From contig NZ_VOXE01000003.1 in assembly GCF_008014695.1 (NCBI RefSeq), forward strand, positions 248,001 through 312,000: DNA of 64,000 bases, in the 5' to 3' direction. The stretch is from Chryseobacterium sp. GTDB lineage: Bacteria; Bacteroidota; Bacteroidia; Flavobacteriales; Weeksellaceae. A model generated the notes under the pieces. That model had not been told where the DNA came from. It made no database searches and worked only from the letters and a program-made list of their open reading frames with translations. A program made the position numbers and the translations under genes. Shown here one piece after another: positions 51,979 through 61,951 of the stretch; the stretch's first letter is position 1; each line of letters begins with the position of its first letter.

Positions 51979-53451
51979 ATGTATTCCAAACTCCTGAAAT
52001 TAGAACTTAAAAGTTTTCTCAGAAATCCGCAGTTCGGAGCCAATCTGGCGATGAAAATCTTAATGGGATTTTCTTATTTCGGAATGTGTATTGTTTTTAT
52101 CGCAATGTCATTCGGCCTGTATTTTTTTGCGGCTGAAGAGTTGAAGACCAATCCTGTTGAGGTTTTTTCCCGGTATTTTCTTTATTATGCCGTTTTTGAT
52201 CTTGTCCTTCGGTATTTCATTCAACAGATGCCGACCCAGAATATCAAGCCTTTTCTGACGCAGAATCTTACCAAAAAGAAACTCGTTAACTATACCTTAC
52301 TGAAAATCATTTTCAATTTTTTCAACTGGGGTTATCTGCTTTTCATGCTTCCGTTCTCCGGTTTACTTATTTTCCATGGACATTATTCGGTTTCCGGGGT
52401 CTTGATGTTCCTCACCGGCATCATGTTCGTCTTTTATTTCAACAACTTCCTGAACATTCTACTGAATAAACAGAATGCCGTCCTGTACAGCGTTGGGGTA
52501 GTTATCGGCGTTTTTGCATTTTTAGAATATTACGGTTACCTCCATCTTTCTTTTTTTTCAGAAAAGATCTTTTCTGCTTTTTATACTATTCCGGGCGTAT
52601 TTTTGATTCCGGTTCTGCTGACGGTGGCAACAGGTTATCTGGCACATCGGAATATCCGGAAAAATTTCTATCTGGACCGCGGACTTGAACTGGAGAAAGC
52701 GGAAGGAAAAACCGAAAATATTGATTTCCTGAACAGGTTCGGAACGCTTGGATCCTTCATCAACAATGATATCCGACTTTTAAAAAGAAGCAAGGCGGCA
52801 AGATCTGCCGTCATTGCGGGAGTCATGTTTCTGTTTTACGGGTTGTTGTATTTCAGCGGAAGTGCTTACAGCACTGATTTCATGCGGGTTTTTCTTGGGA
52901 TTTTCGTTACCGGTGGTTTTTTGCTGATGTTCGGACAGAGAGTTCCCGCTTGGGACAGTTCTTATTATCCGTTGATGATGACGCAGAAAGTGCCCTACAA
53001 AGATTATCTCGAGGCAAAATGGTATGTGGTGGTTCTGGCTACGGCAGTTTCAATGATTTTAGCACTAGGTTACCTGTTCATTAGCTGGGAATTTTATCTG
53101 ACGATCTTTGCAGCGGGGCTGTACAATCTTGGTGTAAATTCTTACCTTACCCTTTTAGCCGGAGCTTTCAATAAGAAACCGATTGACCTGAACTCCAGCA
53201 CGAAGTCCTTTAGCGGCGGCTCCAATAATTTCAATATGAAGGTATTGCTGATTATGATACCTCAAATGCTGGTTCCAATGGCGGTTTTTGCACTGGTTAA
53301 ATGGGTGGCCGGCATTGAACTCTCTGTTGCAAGCTTGGGCATCCTCGGACTCACAGGATTTTTACTGAGGCACAAAATTTTCGATCAAATTGTAAAAACA
53401 TACAAATCAGAAAAATATTCCACCATAGAAGCATTTAAAAAAAGTGCTTAA
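51979..53451 (+). CDS. DUF5687 family membrane protein, ABC permease-like
   Basis: A 490-residue multi-pass protein with about ten to twelve hydrophobic segments in two halves joined by a charged loop (about 230-265, ending FINNDIRLLKRSKAARS). The pattern fits DUF5687, seen in Bacteroidota beside ABC ATPases. The ATPase follows 40 bases downstream, so the two should form an ABC transporter. It begins 88 bases after the LytTR regulator. Substrate unknown. Confidence 0.85.
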   Translation: MYSKLLKLELKSFLRNPQFGANLAMKILMGFSYFGMCIVFIAMSFGLYFFAAEELKTNPVEVFSRYFLYYAVFDLVLRYFIQQMPTQNIKPFLTQNLTKKKLVNYTLLKIIFNFFNWGYLLFMLPFSGLLIFHGHYSVSGVLMFLTGIMFVFYFNNFLNILLNKQNAVLYSVGVVIGVFAFLEYYGYLHLSFFSEKIFSAFYTIPGVFLIPVLLTVATGYLAHRNIRKNFYLDRGLELEKAEGKTENIDFLNRFGTLGSFINNDIRLLKRSKAARSAVIAGVMFLFYGLLYFSGSAYSTDFMRVFLGIFVTGGFLLMFGQRVPAWDSSYYPLMMTQKVPYKDYLEAKWYVVVLATAVSMILALGYLFISWEFYLTIFAAGLYNLGVNSYLTLLAGAFNKKPIDLNSSTKSFSGGSNNFNMKVLLIMIPQMLVPMAVFALVKWVAGIELSVASLGILGLTGFLLRHKIFDQIVKTYKSEKYSTIEAFKKSA

Positions 53452-53491
53452 CCCACAAAAAAAAGCGTCAAATAAATTAGAACATAAAACG

Positions 53492-54208
53492 ATGATCAAT
53501 ATTCAGAATATTTCAAAAGTGTACAGCGGTAAAAAAGTGCTTGATATTGCCGGTCTTCAGATTCCAAAAGGCGAAAGTTTCGGTTTGGTCGGGAACAACG
53601 GTGCCGGAAAAACCACACTCTTCTCCCTTTTGCTGGATTTAATAGAACCCAGTTCCGGCTTCATTCAGATTGACGGTGATCAGGTGAACGAAAATGAAAA
53701 CTGGAAAAATAAGGTCTCTGCATTTATTGATGAATCCTTCCTTATCGGCTATCTGACCCCGGAAGAATATTTCTATTTCATCGGGGAACTTCGTGGGCAG
53801 TCAAGACCGATGGTGAATGAATTCCTGAAACAGTTTGAAGATTTCTTCAATGGAGAAATCTTAAACGCCAAAAAGTATGTCCGTGACCTTTCCAAGGGAA
53901 ACCAGAAAAAAGTAGGAATTGTTGGTGCGCTGATCGGAACGCCGGAAATTATTATTCTGGATGAACCTTTTGCAAACCTCGACCCTTCCACACAAATCAA
54001 GCTGAAAAAACTGATCAGAGTATGGTCTCAGAACGAACAGGTGACTTTCCTCATCTCAAGCCACGATCTGGCGCATACCACCGAAGTCAGCAACAGGATT
54101 GTCGTATTGAATAAAGGCGAAATCGTGAAAGATATCCAAACCAGTCCCGAAACGTTAAAAGAACTCGAAGCGTTTTTCGCCGGAGCGGCAGAAGCTTACG
54201 AGCAGTAA
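53492..54208 (+). CDS. ABC transporter ATP-binding protein (DUF5687 partner)
   Basis: A 238-residue ABC ATPase. Walker A is GNNGAGKT (34-41), the signature is LSKGNQKK, Walker B is IIILDEPFANLDPS, and the switch His is in ISSHDLAHT. The start at 53492 is preferred because an upstream in-frame start lies inside the previous gene. It ends before a bidirectional terminator shared with fumC. It probably works with the DUF5687 protein as an exporter. Confidence 0.92.
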   Translation: MINIQNISKVYSGKKVLDIAGLQIPKGESFGLVGNNGAGKTTLFSLLLDLIEPSSGFIQIDGDQVNENENWKNKVSAFIDESFLIGYLTPEEYFYFIGELRGQSRPMVNEFLKQFEDFFNGEILNAKKYVRDLSKGNQKKVGIVGALIGTPEIIILDEPFANLDPSTQIKLKKLIRVWSQNEQVTFLISSHDLAHTTEVSNRIVVLNKGEIVKDIQTSPETLKELEAFFAGAAEAYEQ

Positions 54209-54224
54209 AGTTTTTCAAATCCAA

Positions 54225-54262
54225 AAAAATGAAGTTTATTCCTGTGGATAAACTTCATTTTT
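54225..54262. terminator. Bidirectional terminator between the ABC ATPase gene and fumC
   Basis: AAAAATGAAGTTTAT and ATAAACTTCATTTTT form a 15-bp stem around TCCTGTGG, with T or A tracts on both sides, as expected for convergent genes. Confidence 0.88.
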
Positions 54263-54293
54263 GTTTTGAATCTGTTCTGAAATCCCCTGATTC

Positions 54294-55676
54294 TTAAACC
54301 ATATCTTCCGGTTTTACCCATTCATCAAACTGCTCAGCAGTTACCAGTCCAAGATTGATGGCCTCCTCTTTTAAAGTGGTCCCGTTTTTATGGGCAGTTT
54401 TGGCAATTTTCGCTGCATTTTCATAACCGATATGCGTGTTTAAAGCCGTTACTAGCATCAGTGATTTGTCAACCAGTTCTTTAATTCGCGGCATATTCGG
54501 TTCAATTCCAACTGCACAGTGATCGTTAAAGGAAATACATGCATCGCCCAAAAGCTGCGCCGACTGTAAGAAATTGTACGCCATGACCGGTTTAAAAACA
54601 TTCAGTTCATAATTTCCCTGCGTTCCGGCAAAGGAGATGGTTGTGTCGTTTCCCAAAACCTGCGCGCAAACCATCGTCATCGCTTCATTTTGAGTCGGAT
54701 TTACCTTTCCGGGCATAATGGAGGAGCCGGGCTCGTTTTCAGGAATCATGATTTCCCCGATTCCGCTTCGGGGTCCTGAAGCCAGCAAACGGATATCCTG
54801 AGCAATTTTGTACAGTGAAACGGCAAGCTGCTTCAGTGCGCCGTGAGATTCCACAATCGCATCGTGAGCAGCAAGGGCTTCAAATTTATTCGGAGCTGTA
54901 ATGAACGGAAGTCCTGTAAATTCGGAAATATATTTCGCGACCAAAACGTCGTAGCCTTCCGGTGTGTTAAGTCCTGTTCCGACTGCGGTTCCTCCAAGGG
55001 CGATTTCCTGAAGATGTTCAAACGTGTTGGTGATGGCCTTCATCGCATAATCGAGTTGGGCAACATATCCTGAAAATTCCTGTCCTAAAGTCAATGGCGT
55101 GGCATCCATGAGGTGCGTTCGTCCAATTTTTACAATTTCTTTAAAATTCTGTGCTTTTTCGTGAAGGGTGTTTCTGAGCTGTTCCACGGCAGGTAAAGTG
55201 TGTTCCACGACTTTTTTGTAAGCGGCAATGTGCATCGCGGTTGGGTAAGTGTCGTTCGAACTCTGCGATTTGTTCACATCATCATTCGGATGAATTGCTG
55301 ATTTTTCGCCTAAAATTCCGCCATTATTTATATGCGCTTTGTTTGAAATCACCTCGTTTACATTCATGTTGCTCTGCGTCCCTGAGCCGGTTTGCCAGAT
55401 CACCAGCGGAAATTGGTCATTGAGTTTTCCTTCTAAAATTTCATCGCAAACTGTGGCGATCAGATCTCTTTTTTCGGCAGAGAGCACTCCCAGTTCAGCA
55501 TTCGTGTAGGCTGCCGCTTTTTTAAGGTAGGCAAAAGCCTCAATAATTTCGTGAGGCATCGAAGCTTCAGGTCCGATCTTGAAGTTATTTCTGGATCGTT
55601 CAGTCTGTGCGCCCCAGAATTTATCTGCTGGAACCTGCACTTCGCCCATTGTATCGTGTTCTGTTCGGTAATTCAT
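54294..55676 (-). CDS. fumC: Class II fumarate hydratase
   Basis: A 460-residue iron-free fumarase converting fumarate and malate in the TCA cycle. It has the signature [28 protein letters not shown] and [19 protein letters not shown], and the length of FumC. The N-terminus [25 protein letters not shown] fits the family. It is divergent from a class I fumarase gene. Confidence 0.96.
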   Translation of the reverse strand: MNYRTEHDTMGEVQVPADKFWGAQTERSRNNFKIGPEASMPHEIIEAFAYLKKAAAYTNAELGVLSAEKRDLIATVCDEILEGKLNDQFPLVIWQTGSGTQSNMNVNEVISNKAHINNGGILGEKSAIHPNDDVNKSQSSNDTYPTAMHIAAYKKVVEHTLPAVEQLRNTLHEKAQNFKEIVKIGRTHLMDATPLTLGQEFSGYVAQLDYAMKAITNTFEHLQEIALGGTAVGTGLNTPEGYDVLVAKYISEFTGLPFITAPNKFEALAAHDAIVESHGALKQLAVSLYKIAQDIRLLASGPRSGIGEIMIPENEPGSSIMPGKVNPTQNEAMTMVCAQVLGNDTTISFAGTQGNYELNVFKPVMAYNFLQSAQLLGDACISFNDHCAVGIEPNMPRIKELVDKSLMLVTALNTHIGYENAAKIAKTAHKNGTTLKEEAINLGLVTAEQFDEWVKPEDMV

Positions 55677-55742
55677 ATGTGGTATTTAAAGATTTAAATT
55701 TACAAAAGTTATTTTTAAGTTTTCTTAAACTCTTCTTTTCCG

Positions 55743-55750
55743 TATTTTTG
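55743..55750 (+). promoter_or_regulatory. Probable -7 element for the class I fumarase
   Basis: TATTTTTG fits TAnnTTTG and lies 18 bases before the ATG at 55769. Only a T-rich -33 region is seen. Confidence 0.4.
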
Positions 55751-55768
55751 CCCCTGAAAAAATCAACT

Positions 55769-57376
55769 ATGGAATTTCAGTACCAGGAACCTTTTCCCAT
55801 TCTCAAAGACGATACCCAATACAAAAAACTTACTTCAGATTTTGTAAGAATTGAAAAATTCGGTGACCGTGAAATCCTGTCCGTGGACCCTAAAGGTTTG
55901 GAACTTCTTGCCGAAAACGCTTTGGCTGATGTTTCTTTCATGCTGCGTTCTTCCCATCTTCAGAAACTGAAAAACATCATCGATGATCCTGAAGCTACCG
56001 ACAACGACCGTTTTGTAGCCTACAATCTGCTGCAGAATGCAGCTGTGGCGGTAGAAGGAGCTTTACCTTCGTGTCAGGACACCGGAACAGCGATCTGCGT
56101 GGCAAAAAAGGGGGAAAATGTATACACTGGCGCCGATGATGCCGAATGGATTTCCAAAGGAATTTACAATACTTATCAGGAAAGGAATTTAAGATATTCC
56201 CAGGTCGTGCCTTTAACAATGTTTGATGAGAAGAATTCAGGCTCCAACCTTCCGGCACAGATCGATATTTATGCAACGAAAGGAAATTACTACAAGTTCC
56301 TGTTTCTTGCAAAAGGCGGCGGTTCTGCAAACAAAACTTTTCTTTATCAGAAAACAAAATCCTTACTCAACGAAAAAGGGCTGGAAACTTTTGTGCAGGA
56401 AAGAATTATGGATCTGGGAACTGCAGCCTGTCCGCCTTACCATTTGGCGCTCGTCATTGGTGGAACTTCCGCGGAAGCGAATTTAGCGGCTGTAAAAAAA
56501 GCCAGTGCAGGTTATTACGACCACCTTCCGACCGAAGGTAATATGGGAGGGCAGGCCTTCCGCGATCTGGAATGGGAAAAACGCGTTCAGAAAATCTGTC
56601 AGGAAAGCAAAATTGGAGCACAGTTCGGCGGAAAATACCTGACTCACGATGTGCGGGTCATCCGTTTGCCGCGTCATGCGGCGAGTTGTCCGGTTGGGAT
56701 GGGCGTTTCCTGTTCTGCAGACCGCAATATCAAAGGGTTTATCAGCAGCGAAGGTATTTTTCTGGAGCAACTCGAAACCAATCCGAAGCAGTTTCTGCCG
56801 GAAACCGCACCGCATCTTGAAGCCCCTGTTTCCATTGACCTGAACAAACCAATGCCTGAAATCCTCGCGGAGCTTTCAAAATATCCAATTAAAACACGTT
56901 TGAACCTGAACGGAACTTTAATCGTCGCGCGCGATATCGCGCATGCAAAAATCAAGGAACTCATCGACAGCGGAAAACCGATGCCAGAGTATTTTAAAAA
57001 CCATCCAATTTATTACGCGGGACCTGCTAAAACCCCGGAAGGAATGGCTTCCGGAAGTTTCGGGCCTACAACGGCGGGAAGAATGGATGTTTATGTAGAT
57101 GAATTCCAGTCTTTGGGTGGAAGCATGATTATGCTGGCAAAAGGAAACCGGAGCAAAGAAGTGACGAATGCCTGCGCAAAATACGGCGGCTTTTATTTGG
57201 GTTCAATCGGCGGACCAGCTGCAATACTGGCAAAAGAGAACATTGTTTCTGTGGAAATTGTTGATTTTGAAGAACTCGGTATGGAAGCCGTCCGCAAAAT
57301 CGAGATCAGAAACTTTCCTGCTTTCATTATATCAGATGACAAGGGAAATGATTTCTTTGAAAGTATTGCACATTAA
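55769..57376 (+). CDS. Class I fumarate hydratase (iron-sulfur)
   Basis: A 535-residue fumarase that uses a labile [4Fe-4S] cluster. Conserved parts are [46 protein letters not shown] and [14 protein letters not shown], which hold the cluster Cys, followed by the C-terminal domain with [10 protein letters not shown] and SIGGPAAIL. The ATG at 55769 is chosen because the longer frame would overlap the divergent fumC start. The length fits E. coli FumA (548). Having both classes allows activity in oxidising and iron-poor conditions. Confidence 0.94.
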   Translation: MEFQYQEPFPILKDDTQYKKLTSDFVRIEKFGDREILSVDPKGLELLAENALADVSFMLRSSHLQKLKNIIDDPEATDNDRFVAYNLLQNAAVAVEGALPSCQDTGTAICVAKKGENVYTGADDAEWISKGIYNTYQERNLRYSQVVPLTMFDEKNSGSNLPAQIDIYATKGNYYKFLFLAKGGGSANKTFLYQKTKSLLNEKGLETFVQERIMDLGTAACPPYHLALVIGGTSAEANLAAVKKASAGYYDHLPTEGNMGGQAFRDLEWEKRVQKICQESKIGAQFGGKYLTHDVRVIRLPRHAASCPVGMGVSCSADRNIKGFISSEGIFLEQLETNPKQFLPETAPHLEAPVSIDLNKPMPEILAELSKYPIKTRLNLNGTLIVARDIAHAKIKELIDSGKPMPEYFKNHPIYYAGPAKTPEGMASGSFGPTTAGRMDVYVDEFQSLGGSMIMLAKGNRSKEVTNACAKYGGFYLGSIGGPAAILAKENIVSVEIVDFEELGMEAVRKIEIRNFPAFIISDDKGNDFFESIAH

Positions 57377-57449
57377 ACTTGTTCACTTTTGATGATTCTT
57401 GCAAACAGTTATTTAAACTCAGTTTAAACAGCAAAATCCGGAAAATTCT

Positions 57450-57481
57450 TTTGCCAGCAACCAAAATTTATCCTATTTTTG
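57450..57481 (+). promoter_or_regulatory. Promoter of the small membrane protein at 57498
   Basis: TTTG at 57450-57453 and TATTTTTG at 57474-57481 lie 20 bases apart, the Bacteroidota pattern. Confidence 0.6.
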
Positions 57482-57497
57482 CCTAAAATCTATTACA

Positions 57498-57785
57498 ATG
57501 ATGATGTTATCAGCATTTTGGCCTTTTTATCAGTTCCTTTGGACGGTGTATTTTATCTGTATGTTCCTTGTGGGGTTCTGGTGTATCTTTATGTTTTTCG
57601 GATTCGTGATTCCTTTGTGGTTAACAGAAGGTCTTGCGGAATATTTCGGGAAAACAAAACCTTTTGATCCTGAAGACGTTAGAAGAAAGCTCATGACAGA
57701 GCAGGAAGGTGTTGAACTTGTTTTCAGCAATCCTAAAGGCGACGGACCATTCCTTCACGGTCCCGACACTCACGGTCATCACTAG
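57498..57785 (+). CDS. Small membrane protein of unknown function
   Basis: A 95-residue protein (three Met at the start; 57501 or 57504 could also be used). One long or two short hydrophobic segments occupy about 3-45, followed by a polar tail ending LHGPDTHGHH. The His-rich tail could bind metal. No family recognised. It has its own promoter and terminator. Confidence 0.72.
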   Translation: MMMLSAFWPFYQFLWTVYFICMFLVGFWCIFMFFGFVIPLWLTEGLAEYFGKTKPFDPEDVRRKLMTEQEGVELVFSNPKGDGPFLHGPDTHGHH

Positions 57786-57850
57786 TTGATGTCATCGCTT
57801 TCCCACATGAATTCCGGGAAAAGCGATCACAAAGCAAAACCATATATACA

Positions 57851-57885
57851 AGGTCAGCTCCTAAATTTAGGAGCTGACCTTTTTA
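57851..57885 (+). terminator. Strong terminator after the small membrane protein
   Basis: AGGTCAGCTCCTAAA and TTTAGGAGCTGACCT form a perfect 15-bp inverted repeat, followed by TTTTTA. Confidence 0.9.
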
Positions 57886-57972
57886 GTTGCATATTAACAG
57901 ATTATTAATAATTTCCTTTTTAGGAAAATTTAATTAATATTAAAAAAAAATTCGGCATGTGTGTTATTTTAG

Positions 57973-57980
57973 TATTTTTG
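57973..57980 (+). promoter_or_regulatory. Probable -7 element for the lectin-domain protein
   Basis: TATTTTTG fits TAnnTTTG, 24 bases before the ATG at 58005. No clear -33 element is seen in the very AT-rich upstream region. Confidence 0.4.
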
Positions 57981-58004
57981 ATGAAGAATCAACACTAAAA
58001 CACC

Positions 58005-60245
58005 ATGAAAAAACTTTTATTCTCTTTTCTTGTTTTCTGTTCTTTAACTTCATTTGCGCAAACGTATCAGCTACTAGGAAACCCGGTGAATATTACAGGC
58101 TGGACTTTGGTTCCTGCGGCCATTGTAAACACTGACTTTATTCAACTCACAGCTGATCAGACCAGCCAGTTCGGGGTTATTAAACTGAATGATATTATTA
58201 ACCTGAAATACTGTGATAAATGGAAGGTTGAGTTCGACTTCCGCATTGACGGTAATGGTACAACAACTTACGGAAAAGGCGATGGCTTCGCCTTTTGGTA
58301 TTTAGCCAACCCGCCAACTTCATTCACGCTGGGAGGTGGATTGGGAATTCCTGCTAACTCAACAGGATTTATGGTGGGTTTCGACATCTTTAATAATACC
58401 ACTGAAGGTCAGATGAGTAAGGTGCATGTACTCTATGGTGTAAACAATACCGCAGGAAATAATATTGAATATAACAATATCGCCGGAAGCACTTTTCACA
58501 GTGCGGATCTTTTTCCAACTATTCCATTTCAAAACGCGTCCTATAGACATGTTGAAGTAAACGGACAAACTGATCCTGCTAATCCTGCCAACTGGATTGT
58601 TACGGTAAAAATTGACAATACTGTCGTCGTAAATCAGTCTTTCGCTCCTTCCGGAGCAGCGGCAACTATGCCTGGTGGTTATTTTGGTTTTTCAGCATCT
58701 ACTGGAGCGGCAAGCGCAAGACATTCTATAAAAAACGTAAAAGTATATGTTGATAAAGTGCCTCTTCTTCAGACAAACATTACTCCGAATGCACCATGCC
58801 CGGATCCTGTTACAGGTATTTCTACCGTAAACCTCACTACTTTCAACCCTCAATTAACAAGTAATCCGGCTAATTACAATTTCACTTATTATATTCAGGG
58901 AAATCCTACCCCAATCACCACTCCCACAAACTTTCAGTACACGGGAACTGCGGTTATTTCTGTACTGATTGAAGACCCCACCAACGCCTTTTGTGACAAT
59001 CCGGATGCTACGATCAATCTGATACCGGGAAATATTCCTAAAACGGATGTGACGCTTTCTGGATGTAATGTAAATGGTACCGGTACTTTTAATCTCACAA
59101 CTGCAAATGTAACTACAGTTACAACTGCGACAAAAAAATATTTTCCTACCCTTGCCGATCTTGCGGCTGGTACAAATGAAATCACCAATCCAGCTGCTTA
59201 TCAGTCTGCGGGCGGTATCGTGTATGTAAAAATTACAAGCCAGAACTGTTCAGCTATTGCAAAAATCACCCTTGCTTTTTTCCCGATACCGGTAGTGAAT
59301 GATGCAGGTTTAAGTGCATGTTTTATTATGGGTAGTGAGACTTCGGCTATTTTTGATCTTACGTCAGCAAATGTAACGGCGCAGTCTCCGGTTACAAAAA
59401 AATATTATCCTTCACTTACAGATGCACAAAACGGCACCAATCAAATTAACAGTCCAGCTACGTTTACTTCTCCAACCGGTGTTGTGTACGTTAGGGTAAT
59501 TAATTCAAGTGGGTGTTACGCGATTGCAAAAATCACTTTAACGGTTATACCTCCAAAAAAATCAAATGTTCTAACAGATAAAATTATTTGTATTGATGAA
59601 CTTACTGTTTTAGATGCAGGTCCCGGATTTACATCTTATCAATGGAGTACTGGTGCCACAACACCGTCTATTCAAAACGTAAGTGTTGGAAGCTATTGGG
59701 TGGATTTAAAAACAAACAACTGCATTACACGACAGTTCGTCAATGTGATGAAAGCGGGAGACATCGTAATTACGGGAGTAACAATTAATAACAGTTCGGC
59801 AACGGTCAATGTTTCCGGCGGTAAGGCTCCTTATCAGTATTCGGTCGACGGGGTTACATGGCAATCATCAAGTTTTTTCACAGGACTTTCGAGGGGAGAA
59901 CACACCTTCTATGTTAAAGATTTTTACAACTGTGAGCCGGTAGAGGTTACTGTTACAGTTCCGAACCTGATTAATGTTATTACACCTGACGGTAACGGAA
60001 TGAATGACGCATTAAACTACAGTGCACTTTCTTATAAAAAGAACCTTAAAATGGAAATATTTGACCGCTACGGTAATAAAGTGATGAGTTCAGATGCCAA
60101 AAGCGGTTACGGCTGGGATGGAACAATGCAGGGAAAAAAAGTATACACCGGAACATACTGGTACCACATTTTTTGGAATGAACCGGCCTCCCCTAATGTC
60201 CTTGTAGAATATACCGGCTGGGTACTTGTAAAAAACAGAGAATAA
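58005..60245 (+). CDS. T9SS type B sorting domain protein with N-terminal L-type lectin-like domain
   Basis: A 746-residue exported protein. After a signal peptide (MKKLLFSFLVFCSLTSFAQ), residues about 20-250 form an L-type (legume) lectin-like domain: KVEFDFRIDGNG, GDGFAFWYL and VGFDIFNN are typical. Two similar units of about 85 residues follow (about 348-515), each with a TKKYFPTLADLAAGTN-type motif and a Cys-AIAKIT end. The C-terminus (about 655-746) is a type B sorting domain: NVITPDGNGMNDAL, IFDRYGNKV, GWDGTMQGKKVYTGTYWY. It is therefore probably exported by the T9SS and may bind sugars. Confidence 0.88.
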   Translation: MKKLLFSFLVFCSLTSFAQTYQLLGNPVNITGWTLVPAAIVNTDFIQLTADQTSQFGVIKLNDIINLKYCDKWKVEFDFRIDGNGTTTYGKGDGFAFWYLANPPTSFTLGGGLGIPANSTGFMVGFDIFNNTTEGQMSKVHVLYGVNNTAGNNIEYNNIAGSTFHSADLFPTIPFQNASYRHVEVNGQTDPANPANWIVTVKIDNTVVVNQSFAPSGAAATMPGGYFGFSASTGAASARHSIKNVKVYVDKVPLLQTNITPNAPCPDPVTGISTVNLTTFNPQLTSNPANYNFTYYIQGNPTPITTPTNFQYTGTAVISVLIEDPTNAFCDNPDATINLIPGNIPKTDVTLSGCNVNGTGTFNLTTANVTTVTTATKKYFPTLADLAAGTNEITNPAAYQSAGGIVYVKITSQNCSAIAKITLAFFPIPVVNDAGLSACFIMGSETSAIFDLTSANVTAQSPVTKKYYPSLTDAQNGTNQINSPATFTSPTGVVYVRVINSSGCYAIAKITLTVIPPKKSNVLTDKIICIDELTVLDAGPGFTSYQWSTGATTPSIQNVSVGSYWVDLKTNNCITRQFVNVMKAGDIVITGVTINNSSATVNVSGGKAPYQYSVDGVTWQSSSFFTGLSRGEHTFYVKDFYNCEPVEVTVTVPNLINVITPDGNGMNDALNYSALSYKKNLKMEIFDRYGNKVMSSDAKSGYGWDGTMQGKKVYTGTYWYHIFWNEPASPNVLVEYTGWVLVKNRE

Positions 60246-60249
60246 AGAT

Positions 60250-60281
60250 AATCCCGTTCATCATAATGAACGGGATTTTTA
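60250..60281 (+). terminator. Terminator after the lectin-domain protein
   Basis: AATCCCGTTCAT and ATGAACGGGATT form a 12-bp stem around CATA, with a short T tract after it. Confidence 0.85.
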
Positions 60282-60368
60282 TTGAGTTCTCTAAAAAAAA
60301 TCCTATAGTAAGCAATATCTATAAATCCATTCAGGAATTGACAGATATTTAACATCAGACTTTTTCCG

Positions 60369-60376
60369 TATCTTTG
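60369..60376 (+). promoter_or_regulatory. Probable -7 element for prfA
   Basis: TATCTTTG fits TAnnTTTG and lies 19 bases before the ATG. The nearest TTG is too far upstream for a normal -33. Confidence 0.4.
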
Positions 60377-60395
60377 CCCCCACAAAATTCTTTCA

Positions 60396-61484
60396 ATGTC
60401 AAAGTCACTTATTCCTAAACTCGAAGCCATAAAACAGCGCTACAACGAAGTTGCAGACCTTATTATTCAGCCTGATATCATCAATGATCAGAAAAAATAT
60501 TCCTCTCTGAATAAAGAATACAGCGACCTCGGGAAAATTGTTACCGTTTTTGATAAATACAAACAGGCTTTGAATACCATCGAAGAATCCGACGAAATTA
60601 TCGCCGACGGTTCCGATAAAGATTTTGTGGAACTCGCGAAGATTGAAAAGAACGAAGCCATCGAGAAGATTCCGGGACTGGAAGATGAACTGAAAGTTCT
60701 GCTGATTCCCAAAGATCCCACCGATGACAAAAACGTTATTGTAGAACTCAGGGCTGGAACAGGTGGCGATGAAGCCGCGATTTTTGTAGAGGACGTTTAC
60801 CGTGCTTATGCGATGTATTTTAAATCAAAAGGCTGGAAACATGAAATTACCGATTCCAGCGAAGCTTCAAAAGGATATAAGGAACTGATCCTGAAAGTGG
60901 AAGGCGGCGATGGGGTGTATGGGATTATGAAATTTGAATCGGGCGTTCACCGTGTTCAGCGTGTGCCCGAAACCGAATCGCAGGGACGCGTGCATACTTC
61001 CGCCATTACGGTAGCAGTACTTCCGGAAGCGGAGGAAGTGGATTTTGAACTCAATCCTGCAGATATCGAAATGCAGACTTCCCGTTCTGGCGGTGCAGGT
61101 GGACAGAATGTAAATAAAGTGGAAACAAAAGTACAGTTAACCCACAAGCCTTCCGGAATGGTAGTGGTGTGTCAGCAGGCACGTTCCCAGTTAGCCAACC
61201 GCGAACTCGCCATGGAAATGCTTCGGACAAAATTATACGACATCGAATTACAAAAGGCAGTGGGTGACGTAGCCGCCCAAAGAAAATCAATGGTTTCGAC
61301 TGGTGACCGTTCTGCAAAGATTAAAACGTATAATTATTCTCAGGGAAGAGTTACCGACCACCGGATAAATAAATCCATGTATAATCTGGATGCCTATATG
61401 AATGGAGATCTTCAGGAAATGATTGATGCCGTAATTATGGCCGAAAACGCAGAAAAAATGAAAGGCGAGGAAGAAAATTACTGA
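60396..61484 (+). CDS. prfA: Peptide chain release factor 1
   Basis: A 362-residue factor that ends translation at UAA and UAG. The GGQ motif is Gly235-Gly236-Gln237 in [11 protein letters not shown], and [10 protein letters not shown] and [19 protein letters not shown] are family signatures. The tail [13 protein letters not shown] is typical of RF1. It appears monocistronic; prmC is not next to it. Confidence 0.96.
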   Translation: MSKSLIPKLEAIKQRYNEVADLIIQPDIINDQKKYSSLNKEYSDLGKIVTVFDKYKQALNTIEESDEIIADGSDKDFVELAKIEKNEAIEKIPGLEDELKVLLIPKDPTDDKNVIVELRAGTGGDEAAIFVEDVYRAYAMYFKSKGWKHEITDSSEASKGYKELILKVEGGDGVYGIMKFESGVHRVQRVPETESQGRVHTSAITVAVLPEAEEVDFELNPADIEMQTSRSGGAGGQNVNKVETKVQLTHKPSGMVVVCQQARSQLANRELAMEMLRTKLYDIELQKAVGDVAAQRKSMVSTGDRSAKIKTYNYSQGRVTDHRINKSMYNLDAYMNGDLQEMIDAVIMAENAEKMKGEEENY

Positions 61485-61502
61485 TTATTGCCAAACATAT
61501 CT

Positions 61503-61510
61503 TATATTTG
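61503..61510 (+). promoter_or_regulatory. Probable -7 element for small lipoprotein 1
   Basis: TATATTTG fits TAnnTTTG, 21 bases before the ATG at 61532. The bases between it and the ATG resemble those before the duplicated gene at 61952. Confidence 0.5.
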
Positions 61511-61531
61511 CAAACATTTAAATAATATATT

Positions 61532-61732
61532 ATGAAAAAATCAATCTTTTTAGCTGCAGCGTTTGCAGTTTTAACATTAGCTTCTTGTAAGAAGAAAGAA
61601 ACAGTAGAGAATACCAATGCAGATACAGCAGTTGTTGTAACTGATTCCAGCGCTATGATGATGGATTCTACTGCAATGAGTACACCAGCTGATTCTGTTT
61701 CTACAGTAATGCCTGCTGATTCAGTAAAATAA
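61532..61732 (+). CDS. Small lipoprotein (copy 1)
   Basis: A 66-residue protein with a signal peptide and lipobox TLASC (Cys19), followed by a Lys-rich start and a Ser/Thr/Ala/Asp-rich low-complexity tail with repeated DS(S/T)AM and PADSV units. It resembles the next gene in signal peptide and composition. No catalytic domain; its role is unknown. Confidence 0.72.
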   Translation: MKKSIFLAAAFAVLTLASCKKKETVENTNADTAVVVTDSSAMMMDSTAMSTPADSVSTVMPADSVK

Positions 61733-61753
61733 TCGCAGCACTGAAAAATTCAT

Positions 61754-61778
61754 AAACGGGTATATGCCCGTTTTTTTA
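61754..61778 (+). terminator. Terminator after small lipoprotein 1
   Basis: AAACGGG and CCCGTTT form a 7-bp stem around TATATG, followed by a T tract. Confidence 0.8.
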
Positions 61779-61921
61779 TGTCAATACGGCAGAAATGTTT
61801 GGTTTGTGGAAGTCATAATGGGAAACGTTTGCTCACAGCACTTGTAATTTAAAACAAACAATGCTCAGCAAAGGATCATTATAACTCAAGAACGAAGTCG
61901 TTCCTGTCAATGTTAAAATAC

Positions 61922-61929
61922 TATATTTG
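61922..61929 (+). promoter_or_regulatory. Probable -7 element for small lipoprotein 2
   Basis: TATATTTG fits TAnnTTTG, 22 bases before the ATG at 61952, in a leader like that of copy 1. Confidence 0.5.
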
Positions 61930-61951
61930 TACCCATTTAAAATATTATCAT

